Below the pieces are notes generated by a model, which searched no databases, had not been told where the DNA came from, and saw only the letters and a list, made by a program, of their open reading frames with translations. 64,000 nt of DNA from Sepiola atlantica (lineage: Eukaryota; Mollusca; Cephalopoda; Sepiida; Sepiolidae): NCBI GenBank assembly GCA_963556195.1, contig OY744520.1, positions 3,147,501-3,211,500 of the forward strand, in the 5' to 3' direction. The position numbers and the translations under genes were made by a program. Every line of letters begins with the position of its first letter. Position 1 is the first letter of the stretch. This document shows positions 48,665 through 59,839 of this stretch, piece by piece.

Positions 48665-49235
48665 GATGCTCAATTGAGAGAGGTTTTTAGGTAGTGTAGT
48701 ATCTGTTCTGTGTTCATGATATAATCCTCCCAGGCATTACGTCTTTCTTTTCTGAGAGGTGTGAAGTTAGTGTAGTATCTGTTCTGTTGTCATGCTACCA
48801 TCTTCCTATGCATTACGTACTCTTTTTAGGTGTAGATGTAGTGTAGTATAGGTTCTGTTGTCATGATACTTTCACCCCAGGTAATACGTCATTCTTTTTT
48901 GTAGGTGTGAGTGTAGGGGTAGTGTAGTATTGGTTATTTGTCATGAGACTATCCCCCCAGACATTCCCTCTTCCATTTTTGACAGGTGAGGAGGTAATGT
49001 AGTATCTTTTCTGTTATGACACCATCTTCCCAAGTATACTTCTTTTTTTTCTAGGGAGATTTGGAGGTAGTTTAGTATATTTTCTGTTGTGATGATTCCA
49101 TCCCCCCAGCATTATTACCTCTTTTTTAATTGTGTGAAGGTAGTGTACTATCTGTTCTGTTGTCATGATACATCTTAGAAGGCATTACCTAATCATTTTG
49201 TGATAGCTGTGGAATAAAATGTAGCATATGTTCTG
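48665..49235. repeat. 74-bp minisatellite array (U4)
   Basis: Seven or so monomers with the same core words ('gtgtagtatctgttctg', 'tgtcatgatac', 'ggcattac'). Confidence 0.85.
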
Positions 49236-50435
49236 TCTGTAACTAGCAAAAATATGCGACCGAAGGCAGCATATAACTGCTAGTATAACACATAGATAAT
49301 ATGTATCTCTGTAAGCCGAAACAATAGCATGATTATATGTGCATGCCTACTCTATTACTATGTCTATTTTGTTTGGTGTGGTAGAATACGTAATGCGATA
49401 ATTATAACATGATCATTCTTTTTTGAGGATGAAGTGCGGTACCTATTTTATTATTACATCATGTAGTATGTGTATGTTTATCATATACACTATAACATAT
49501 ACTCAACCAGTAGAGGTATATTATTGCTAGTTCTAGTAATATATCAAAATATAGAGCGAGTGCTAATACTGGCGAAGCACAATTTTCCCTTCATTTTTGA
49601 CAGTGTGTACACTTGAATAATATAAAATATACAATCTTAAGCGTTTTAAAATTGAATGATAGAATAAAAGAATATACTTTGCATTCAAAGACATCTTCGT
49701 AGTGCAATAAATATATTTGCATTTAATTTGACAGAAATGGCTTGAGTGTTTATATAAGTTAAGTTATATTACTTGAACGGAACTTTGACAAATCTTTAAT
49801 GTTCTGAAATATTTATTGTAAGCTTGATTGATAGCAAGCGTACAGGTTTCGATACAGAACAGGTCAATAATCGTCCATCAAACTAAACAGTGTTAATTTC
49901 CCGTACACCTTTAAGCATTCCAGTATTTATCATGTTCTAAATAACTTTCAAATCTCTGTTAAGTTCCATGTAATTACATATGGCGGCAACATCTACAGAT
50001 GTGAAGATGTTTTTTTCGATCTTGCCGACTATTTTGATCTGGTCTTCTTGCTTGGATCAATTTGTCTATTTGTAGTTCAATATCAAAGACGATTTAAAAT
50101 CAATTTGTTCGAGACGTCTTATTAATAGTCAATGTAATTTATTATATTTCCAATTTACTTTTGTTTACCTTCTAGTGTTCATTTTAAACGTTCTCGGTAG
50201 TGTTCATATCAGCGTGGCTTTCTATGTCGGCAATCCGTTGCTTTATATTTCATGATTCTTCTTCCGATTTATTCAAATCGGTCACTACACTCTGAAGAGT
50301 ACAGTGAGCAATGCACTGTTGTTAGTTTTCTGATTACATGACTTTTATTGTGTCCAATGTTTGAAAGTTATTTAGTGCTTTACTAATGCACTGTCACCTT
50401 GTTAATGCACTTTTTATATTTAATTGCTCGAATTA

Positions 50436-50437
<2 letters not shown>
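49236..50437. other. Flank before (AT)n (U4)
   Basis: Counterpart of 10546-11682 and 23691-24839, here near full length. No gene. Confidence 0.6.

Positions 50438-50489
<52 letters not shown>
50438..50489. repeat. (AT)n microsatellite (U4/U5 boundary)
   Basis: Pure AT after 'ttgctcgaattatg'. Confidence 0.97.
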
Positions 50490-50494
<5 letters not shown>

Positions 50495-51194
50495 AAAAAT
50501 GACAAACAGAAAACAGGTTAAAGTGCAGGAGAAAAACAAAAATAATAGATTTGACCGGTTTCGTTCGTGTTGAAAAAGTGAAAATTTGGAAATAATTTTA
50601 TTTTGAAGGCCCACACATTGTAGGAGGAAAGGATGATCCGATTGTACCATATGAGAAGACTTTAAGTGACATTGAACTATGACAAGTGCGTGACACATTC
50701 TTCTTTATCTCTTCTTCTTTTTATATTTTTTATTTATTTTCGTTTTCTTTTTCACTTTCACACCTACTGAGCTAGTATGAGGGAGGCGGTGGGAGGAGGG
50801 GGTCAAAGTCGATAAGAGGGAAGAAGACACAGGAGCTAGCCAGGATAAACACAAATAGGAGTGGGCATGAAATTGATACACCGAATGCGAGAACCGAAGA
50901 ATTGATCTGGATATCATAGAAATAGGTCTGCTAATTTGTCACATACTAAGTTTTAAAAAGCAATACTAATCTTAAACTGACAGTCCAGAAAAAAATAATG
51001 TTACAGTCAAACTAATGTAAGTGATAACTTATTATGAGAAAAATGTTTTTTCTTTTTTTTTTTTCAAGTGTAAGATAATATGAAATACATGTAAGGAACA
51101 TCCTTAAATAGGGTTAAGTTTGAGAGAGATGTATCAACATGATTTGATTAGCAATGAGAACTTGCAATTATCACAACAATGTTCTTAATATATA
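50490..51194. repeat. Dispersed repeat end plus unassigned DNA (U5)
   Basis: 50490-50580 ('gtgtgaaaaatgacaaacag', 'gttaaagtgcaggagaaaaa', 'tttgaccggtttcgttc') is the reverse complement of the repeat at 180-300, again beside (AT)n. The remaining 600 bp are unique here, with a T-rich run at 51042-51064. They replace the left part of the upstream block and, possibly, a LINE. No gene supported. Confidence 0.5.
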
Positions 51195-51743
51195 TCACGT
51201 CGTTTGATCATGCATTGCCATCGAAGTGAATAGTTTTATATTTTAACACTCTTTTTGTTTTTACTTCCTCGAGTTATGCTTTTGTAAAATTAACTTTCGT
51301 AATTCTGAAATATTCAGATTCGTTTATATTGATGCAATTTCTATCTTATCTTTTATTTAAATATTTGTCCTCCTCCATCAAGTATTAATCTTTTAACCGC
51401 ACTTAATGCTATAGCGTCTACTTTTACTTATTTAATTACGTTACAGCTAAGCTACTTATCACAACCTTGTTGATATTTCCAGAGATTATTTCTATCTATA
51501 GTATTGGACATGCATATTTATCCCGACAAGATACTGAATTACTCAGGACTGTGACATTGTATCTTTATATGTGTAAGGGGAGACTATTAACCTATTTTTT
51601 CTTTTATATATATAAGCCCAGTTTATAGAGATAGTTGTGTTTGCCGTTTATGATGTCCTGATATATTTCTACTATTTCGCCTTCTGTGTGTCGGTTCTAT
51701 ATCATCCTTATTATCACAATCATTATCAATAATCATTATCATT
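51195..51743. repeat. Upstream block, right part (U5)
   Basis: It starts at 'gtcgtttgatcatgcattgc' and follows the second U1 copy (2491-3221). The left half is absent. Confidence 0.75.
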
Positions 51744-51960
51744 ACTATTATTATTATTATTATTATTATTATTGTTATCATTATGAGTATTATAATTATT
51801 ATATTCATATAACATGTATTATTGAGTAAACATAATAATATAGTTAATATAAATAATAATATTATTATCAATATTATTATTAATCATTATTTTTATATTA
51901 ATTATAATGATATTAAAAATATCAATAATACAACAAATATCAGAAATCTCGCCTTAAATA
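51744..51960. repeat. (ATT)n and A/T low-complexity tract (U5)
   Basis: (ATT)n at 51744-51773 plus AT words. Confidence 0.93.
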
Positions 51961-52005
51961 AAAGTTGATCAATTTCAAAATCTTCAAAAATTGTACTTAA
52001 ATGTG

Positions 52006-52085
52006 AGGATACTATAGTTGAGTGTTTACCAGGACGCGTATTAGTGATTCGACAGTTCCGTGTTCGAATCTCGTTTCGTTCTTAC
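52006..52085 (+). other. tRNA-like element (U5)
   Basis: 'tgagtgtttaccaggacgcg' and B box 'gtgttcgaatc' (52060-52070), about 0.65 kb before the C5 ATG. Confidence 0.58.
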
Positions 52086-52580
52086 GGCTGCACCGAACAA
52101 AGTTCATTCGAGAACTAACGATTGATTACAGTATTATTATCAGAAGAATTCGAATCACAATTAACAAGTGGTGCATAGTAGATAGTTAGGGAATAGGATT
52201 AAGTGTCGAGTATCCGCTGTTATAATCTAAACTTGAAACATTCAAGAATTATTCAGACTTTCAATAGCTTTTATCGTGCTGATTATGTGTCTATAGCAAT
52301 TCTAATAGTACCGCATTTTATTAATTAAATTCTTTATCTCAAATATATACAACATTGAGCATAAAGAATCAGCGAAATAAGTGCGTGAATATGAGTTTAA
52401 ATAGAATATACGAACTCGTAAAGATCACATCATATTTGTTTCTGTGACTCTATGTAAATTATCTCAATAATTTTACGGGGCTTAGAACCTACTTTTTCTG
52501 AATGTCAGTTGTATAAATGTCAATAATGACAATACAGAGATAACAGTGAATGGAATTGCCCGATTCGATGTTGAAATATG

Positions 52581-52615
52581 ATTGGTTTAAATATGGTTTA
52601 TATTTGTTATAAATA
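52581..52615 (+). promoter_or_regulatory. Promoter of copy C5
   Basis: Inverted CCAAT 'attgg' (52581-52585) and TATA 'tataaata' (52608-52615), 67 bp before the ATG. The same spacing occurs in C2, C3 and C4. Confidence 0.68.
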
Positions 52616-52681
52616 CAATATTCCGCCAATTGGATTAAATTGTAAAGTTAGCAGATAGAAGAAAACAGTACACCAGTTACT

Positions 52682-52930
52682 ATGGAGAATAAGGCTTCTG
52701 TTATGGAGATGATGAGAGCCAAACGTGCTGCGATTCCTAAGATCAAGGGGCCGGTTCCCCCTAAAAAATCCGACGTCGATTACAAAACTCCGGTCTATAG
52801 CCTTCTGATTGCAATCTTTATTCTAATCCTTGTCGGTGTTATTTGGTATAGCTACTCTCTCCCCGAGAAGCGAGCAAACGCAATGAATGTGGATGAACCC
52901 TCCGCATCTGATGATGCTATTGCCCATTGA
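52682..52930 (+). CDS. Small single-pass membrane protein, copy C5 (82 aa)
   Basis: Intact copy. The codon before the ATG region is out of the longer frame, so the ATG at 52682 is the natural start and fixes the start for the family. It differs at MENKASVMEMMRAKR, Ala44-Ile45 in the membrane span, Arg64 and Ser30. It otherwise matches the consensus, including the acidic SDDAIAH end. Promoter, B-box element and AATAAA are all present. Signal-anchor protein, predicted N-in/C-out. Family not recognised. Confidence 0.8.
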   Translation: MENKASVMEMMRAKRAAIPKIKGPVPPKKSDVDYKTPVYSLLIAIFILILVGVIWYSYSLPEKRANAMNVDEPSASDDAIAH

Positions 52931-53745
52931 GAATGTTTCTGCAACACAAACCCTTACCTCCAGCTGTAAGGTTTGCCAATCCATTACAAGTGGGATTTCA
53001 TCAATATTTGAATGCAAATATAAACGAGCAGAATGTTACCATGTACAATTTTCCAACATTTTATTGCAAAGAATGTAATTTTCTAAAATGTGATGGAACT
53101 TTTTTCACAAGACATGTATCTTCATATATTCAAAATGTAGATATATCTAGACTTACCTTTTTTTCTAACACCATGTATTCTACACTGTAATCTTCTATAA
53201 TGCAACTTGTACACAGGATTTGATCATAGTTTCTTTCGTGTGAGCCTTTAAATATATTAAAAATCATAGAACACTTCGTATTTGACGCAACTTCTAACAT
53301 GTCGCACGTGACAATACATACATGCTAAATAATTTTACTGTCACTTTTAATTATGTACATTTTTTTTCTAAGTATTTGAGCTCACCTCGTCAAAATGTAA
53401 TTTTCAATTACATTGTTCTTCTGATATTTTAAAATGTAAAATGATTTTTGACTTTTATAACTAGCACTCTATAATTGGATTTTTATCTACGTACATTTTA
53501 ACTGATTTTGATTACTAAATTCAGTTTTTCTAGTACTCTCCTGATTCCACAATGTTGATACTGTAGATAATGCAAGTAATTTCTTACATTGGTTGCCTTT
53601 TAAACTTTTCGTTTTTTGTGAACATTACAAAACCTTTTATTGCACATCGAAATACTTTTCTACCGTTCTGTATTGGTTAGAAATGTGTTTAACTAATAGA
53701 TAACACATTGTTGCAAATAAAAGCTAAACACTTAGTAATGTGTTG
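52931..53745 (+). other. 3' UTR of C5 with poly(A) signal at 53716-53721
   Basis: AATAAA lies 1034 bp after the ATG and 'aatgtgttgtttataattga' follows. The conserved block 'gacgcaacttctaacatg' plus 'tcgcacgtgacaatacat' is at about 53284-53321. Confidence 0.65.
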
Positions 53746-55755
53746 TTTATAATTGATTTCTATTCGATAGCATTCAGACAGATCATTTTTTTCTCAATGT
53801 TGATTGTGAAGTTTTGCTTCAGTAAAATACTTTGTAAACTGATGCTAATAAAAATACTATGATTCTATTTGGTTACTTTTATGGAACTATTAGCTGTGTG
53901 CGCATTGCTACACCATTGTGTGTATAACGTCTACTTTATGAACACACTATTTTTTAATTATGAAAGTGCCATGGGTATTTGTAATTAGTAGTTGTAAGAA
54001 CGTTATGGTTACAAATACTATGTTACTTTTAGTCTTTTGGACGAGGTTTTTAGTTAATCGGTGTAAGAGATTGACGCTATATGAAGTATAACCGTACTCT
54101 TTGGTTGTTCAGACTAAATACTATTTTATATACAATTGTCACTGTTCTAGTGACGTCCCAATTAGATTTCCAAGCATACTAATCGAAACAATACTTAGCA
54201 GTACCAGTCAATTATTGCTAAAAGAATTGATTCGGATTATGAAGAGTAAATATATAATTTTAGGTCGTAAAAACAAATCAATTTCAATGAATTCATTTTT
54301 GTATTACATCTTTTTTATGGTGGAATTTGTCAGACTTAAAAGGATCATTTTAAAACTTAAAATATCGATGGCATCTAAATGTTTACGCGCCAGAATGTCT
54401 GCCAATTAATTTATTTTACAATACAACTAAAAATACTTTGTTTTCAAATATACACTTAATGCCGAAATAAAATTAATATCTTCTGAGTTCGCCCAATTGT
54501 TGAAGGGATATAAATCGTTAATGTTATTAGTGTCAATTGTACAGTATTTTCTTTTAATACACTGAATAACTACTAGTGTATGTGTGTGCCAAAATACACC
54601 AATACACTTTAAGATATAGACAAATCCAGCAATATTTTCTAACGGTCAAATCGAGCAATAATCCTAATTCTGACTTCGCTCCTATCAGTATCTTAGCCTA
54701 CATTTGCTCGTGGGGGTCAGACATTCTTTAATTCAAGTCTGGTTCAGCAAATATCTTCAAACAATATAGTTCAGAAATGCCAATCTCTTCGAATAGGGCG
54801 ATTGTTTTTTCATCACTGCTATACACAAATCTGTTATTTCTATCAATAATACACTAGTCTTTTGATATGCACATACTAAATAAGCCCCAACACACAGCTG
54901 TATACACATGACTTGCTTAACATTTTACAGTTTATAATATTTAGTTTCATTCGACAGTAATTTGGTTTTTTCTATATGAAATAGTATTGTTGAGAATAAG
55001 GCTAATTATTTAAAGTAATTTTATATATCAAATGATAAATTATCAAAACCACGTTGACTACATTTGTAAAGGACGTGCGATAAAATACTTCATAACATGA
55101 CTTGCATATCTCGTTACACGTTTAGTTTCATTTCTATTGTCTATATACGTTAGTGTTATCAATAATTACAATTACTTTAAATGCGAAGGATGAATTACTA
55201 AACTTTTGTAACAGCTAACTAAGGCTATACTGACTTACGTACGCCCACAATAACCGCCCCTAAAATAACCAATATGTATTATACATATCGGTAATTCTGT
55301 TCCTCCATGACACAAAAAGTTAAACAGTTTTACTTTTTAAAATGTAGTCATTATTGCTTATTATACTTCATATTTAAAGGTATGTTCAAACAAAACAAAT
55401 CATTTCTAACGTAGAAATACTTTATCCCTGACATAACATTTTTATTCACTTGTAGAAATTCTAACTAAATGTCCGCTTCAAAATAATTCTATTTTACACA
55501 TTTAGTTTTACATTTTCTGTGAAAATAGTTCACTTAAAAAAAAAATGATGCTTTATTTTTTAAGTATAACATACTTATTGTTAAACGTTTACCAATCCTC
55601 TGTTTACTATTCTTGAGAAATGTTCATTCCCCTGATCTTATGAACACATTCATATTTAGGTATAAATATACGTTAACACGCTCCGCTAAATCAACTCACA
55701 TTTAATTAAAAAAGATTAGAATCTACTTTATTTATATTCATTTTTTTAACGTAGT
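53746..55755. other. Diverged flank (U5)
   Basis: Alignable with U1-U4 as far as about 54790 ('gagttcgcccaattgttgaa', 'atcagtatcttagcctacat'). After that it is unique, AT-rich sequence. The ORF 54101-54409 spans the site of the small hydrophobic ORF but its upstream part is not conserved. No gene supported. Confidence 0.5.
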
Positions 55756-56040
55756 TCACCTCAAACAAGGAAGGCCGCCACTGTTGAAATAAGGGGCGAC
55801 TGAGAAGCTTGGCGGGGTCAACCTAAATTGGGATCTGCGCAGCGAGATGTCTGTTTGCATTAATTTTAAATTTCTGCATGTCATTACGGTCTGGAAATAA
55901 GGGGGCAGGGAAGGAGTTCCAGAGGCCAGCAGCACGAGGAAAGAAGCTATTTGAGTAGAAGCTCTCCGGCATCTGGGGATCTCCACAGTGAATGGATGGG
56001 ATTTAGGCGATTACCAATCAATACCCTGATATACTTGCCG
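55756..56040 (-). pseudogene. Jockey/CR1-like LINE 3' fragment, antisense
   Basis: On the minus strand the translation reads KSHPFTVEIPRCRRAS, then in another frame FYSNSFFPRAAGLWNSFPA and FKINANRHLAAQIPI before a stop. This is the C-terminal end of the same LINE type as Jockey-b, from a different copy and in the opposite orientation. A frameshift separates the parts. Confidence 0.78.
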
Positions 56041-57524
56041 TAAAAAAGCAAGTATTTTAGAATGTTCAATGTCGCTTATTAATATAATGTAAACTGATAT
56101 TTCCTGTCAATTATAGCGTTTTTGGGACAGTACAGCAAACTATTTTTGATAGCGAGTTAATACTCTTCGTTAAGGTTTTCGTGAGGAGATCTACTTTAGT
56201 ATGCGATACTTGTGTACTAACCTTGCTACTCTGACTTAAAGCTGGTAAACAAATTTGGCGAACTGCACTAATAGGGTAGAATGGTCCGGAAATAAGATCG
56301 CTTTACGTTAAATGTATATGAAAAATAGATCCTCACTATTTATTTTAACACTTTGCTTTCTTAATTCCGATATCATGAGTGCTCTTAATTGATCGTCAAA
56401 AAGAACGCTGAACCTTCTTTTTTGAGGGGGAACTGTAGCCAAAAGTGTTAATCTGCAAATGTACTCATATTTTTTTAAATTTTATATTTTTTTAATAAGT
56501 CCTTTTTTTCTCATTATAATCGATTGGTGTGTTTGGTTGTTGACCCATTCCGTTAAAATTAAATAACTTAAATGAGCTAAATGAATACCTAATTTAAAAG
56601 ACTTAAATAAAAATGCAAAATAATTGAGTATTGTGAATTAATAGTTTTAGTTAAATCTGCACCCCTAAAACCGATTCCGTGTAGATATCCTGGAAAATTT
56701 GGTAAACATATCAAACTACAATTAAGAATTTAAAGTATAGAATTAGTTTCGCATGATAATTTAACGAAAAATAATTATTTTTCTGTGTGATTCTAGTGTT
56801 TTAACACATTCTCTTTTTCTTGGATTATGGCAGATGCATTTTTGCATTATTTTCCGTAAACAAGGTCTACCTTTTAAGGCGATTATGTGTGGCTTTACAG
56901 CCTTACCAGTCTATTGTGTAAAGGGAGTTACGTAGATCGTATTAAGCTACGATTTTTCCAAAGTTTGTTCAAATGTAAAATAACATTTTGTTAGACCAGA
57001 TAAGTATTAAAATGTTATTCAACATTCTATTAAAAAACACAATTGAACGTTTTTTTTCACACACACTTAGTTTAGAAGAAGTGTGTCGAATCAAGCTTGG
57101 ATCTGTTTAACAAAAAATACGTTTTCTGTGACTTTTCTTACATCCCTTTAAGGCTGGGATGAATGTGGAACATTGATATATACATGAACATAACATATGC
57201 AACGAACAATTTCAATGAAAGCCAATAGGTATAAGTTTTCTACGGTGTTTAGGGGATTAAGCTGATCCTATTAATCTACATTTCTCTATAGTTTGTTGAA
57301 ACGTAAAATAAAATTGTTAAAAGACCAGATAAATAGTAAAATGTTATTAAACCATTCTATTACATAAAAAAAACAATTTAAATCGTAACGTTTTTTTCTA
57401 AGCGCATAACTTCACACGTGTAATATTTATTTTAACGAATAATTGCAGTATTTAAAAAAAATATTTTATAAGTAAGAAGCCATTCCCGATATTTCAAACT
57501 ATTAAATTAGGATAAGTATTAAAC
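56041..57524. other. Diverged flank with local duplication (U5)
   Basis: A segment near 56950-57056 ('caaagtttgttcaaatgtaa', 'accagataagtattaaaatg') recurs near 57290-57400 ('tagtttgttgaaacgtaaaa', 'accagataaatagtaaaatg'). The stretch between ('gctgggatgaatgtggaaca') is a remote match to the 'gggctaggctttatatgtaa' part of the U2-U4 flank. No gene. Confidence 0.5.
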
Positions 57525-57536
57525 GTGTTCAGGGAA

Positions 57537-57932
57537 ATGATACCACGAACAGCAAGTTGGGATATAAAGCATGACAAAGAAGCACATCGAATCTTTCCAC
57601 TAGATTTTGATATGTCACACAAAACATGGCACTGTCGGATAACTATCATTTTTTTAGATAGGTGCTATAGAGGTCCACCGGTAGCACCCACTTGTGTGTA
57701 TGGTTTGGTAGACATCGCCATAAGCATGTCAAAAATTCACCATCTCTCTGATGGATTTATTAAGGATATATTTTACAGAACGACTAAAATTACTTTAAAA
57801 GTCTTAACCTCACCCATAACATGTCTATGCTTTTCTAATATCCGTTGTATTACTAACGGAAACATACATAACGTAATAACGAAAGAATATGGCGGGTATT
57901 TCTTTATGCATGATTTACCTCATTTTCATTGA
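57537..57932 (+). CDS. Unassigned 131-codon ORF
   Basis: The ORF opens with ATG at 57537 (MIPRTASWDIKHDKEAHRIF). It has mixed composition with several Cys and His (CRITIIFLDRCYRGPPVAP, ITCLCFSNIRC) and ends HDLPHFH. It is the longest ORF outside LINEs and low-complexity tracts, and is longer than expected by chance at this base composition. It has no counterpart in U1-U4, no recognised domain and no clear promoter. It could be an exon, a transposon shard or chance. Confidence 0.25.
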   Translation: MIPRTASWDIKHDKEAHRIFPLDFDMSHKTWHCRITIIFLDRCYRGPPVAPTCVYGLVDIAISMSKIHHLSDGFIKDIFYRTTKITLKVLTSPITCLCFSNIRCITNGNIHNVITKEYGGYFFMHDLPHFH

Positions 57933-58238
57933 TAAAAGCAATAATAGCATGATTTAAATTATTCAATTTCCAGAAATTGTACAATATTTCATTTAACAAA
58001 AGGTTACATCACGTTCTGTTTAAGTTGTGTTTGTTATTTATCTTTTTTTTTCAGCGACAATCTTCCCTGTGTACCGTCCAATGTATTTAAAAGCAGACCG
58101 CACCATAATCTCCCAGCCCTGGTATGTTCTGTTGTATTTCTTTAGATTCTTGTTAAAATAGAAGCGCTATAGAAAATTTTAAAACAATTAAGAGGTTCTT
58201 TTTTTTTTTTAAAGCAAATCTATCTATCTATCTATCTA

Positions 58239-58288
<50 letters not shown>

Positions 58289-59000
58289 TAAGTATTTATT
58301 ATTTATTTGTTTAAGTTATGTCTAATAGTCAAATGATAATTTCCTGAAGACTTTATTCTTCGGTCGTTGTTTTCAAATGTCGGTAGGTTTCATCACGTAA
58401 TATCGTCAAGTAAAAACTGTTTACTTTTACTCCAAATCAAAATTCAATTTAACATAAATATTTGTTTAAAAGCTCTTCTTTAAATCTGTTAATTTTAACC
58501 CACAACCCGAATGAAAACTGATAGTACTTATTAACGAACCAAAAGTCTATCATATTATATTAATGAGTCGAATTGCCAGGGGAAGCGTAACACGTCTATT
58601 TCTCTATTTATCCAGGTGCTATTTTGCAAAAAAATATATTGCTGATATTTACAAATATGTTCGTTAACTTATTGTTATGTTTGTATAAAATTCAGTTTAT
58701 AATTTCATTTTTTATATACAAATATTTCCCGCCATGGAGGCACATATCGGAATCCTTAAAAGGATTCACAGCACACCAACAAAGCACCAGTGACATTTGA
58801 ATAGCTCAAGCCTTAAGAAAGTTGTTGATTAAACTGCTAATTTTGACCTTCTTTGGAAGGTTTCACTAATCTCACATCCGTTCGGATCCGCCTGGTCAGG
58901 CCTTATGCAGTCAGTGCACGAAGAATAATATGATCAGTTATTTTTTTGTCAATGTTCCACATTGACCCGTGTAACCTAACTTGCGTATACTCAACGTTAT
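57933..59000. other. Flank with microsatellite and LINE trace (U5)
   Basis: (TATC)n at 58219-58240 runs into (AT)n 58241-58283. Around 58715-58800 'tttcccgccatggaggcaca' and 'tatcggaatcc' are a degraded Jockey-a fragment in the expected order. No gene. Confidence 0.55.
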
Positions 59001-59823
59001 ATTCCCTGATAAATGCCAGTATACTAAAATCATGTGCCCTTAATAGGGTAAAGATGAAAATTCATATATACTAAATGTACAAAAACAAGGAAATTCCCAA
59101 ATCTTTACACTTTTATTGTCATTAAGGGTATGTGAGCACAACAGGTCTATGTATTTTACTGGTAGGAATTTTTCTTCAGCGTACCTCACACACGTCATCC
59201 ACTCATGCATAGAGATTTATACTGTAGTGATGTGATAATAAAATGGTTTTGTTGATATGTAGTCATACCTTTAATGACAATAAAAGTGTAAAAATCTGGG
59301 AATTTCCTTGCTTTTGTACATTTAGTATATATGAATTTTCATCTTAACCCAACTAAGGGCACATGATTTCAGTATACTGGCATTTATCATGGAATGTCAC
59401 TACTTTTGTAAAGACAATGGTAATTTTAAAAGTTTTTTTGAATTTTCTGGAAAACTAAGGCATATGGTAAACTGAAATTAAAATGCCATTAACTAAACCC
59501 TAGAACCTCTATCTCTGCCAAAAATCAGCTGAATCCATCAAATAGTTGATGAGATACAGGGTGGCACATACGTACGTACGTACGCACGTACACACGGATA
59601 ACACACAATCACTCTTGACCTTTCTGGATATCTGGGTTGCCTTGACTAATGATGCTGAAATTCTACACACTTATAGAACCTATAAAAATAAAATGTTATG
59701 CAAAGTGTTAAATACTTTTCTTAATTGTTTTTTGAGTTATGACTGATCAAAGAAATGAGATTTCTAGCATAGGTCGTTTTTGAAGTCTATTAAGGAATAG
59801 AGCGCGATGGCGCCTCCCTTGAT
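59001..59823 (+). mobile_element. Helitron-like hairpin element (U5)
   Basis: Second full copy of the element at 16797-17604, in opposite orientation. The hairpin (59001-59395) comes first ('attccctgataaatgccagt' ... 'tggcatttatcatggaat'), then about 430 bp ending 'gcgcctcccttga'. The tail contains a 'gtacgtacgtacgtacgcac' run and no coding sequence. The flanks at both ends again show A and T and no duplication. Confidence 0.65.
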
Positions 59824-59839
59824 TACATTAGTTATTTAG

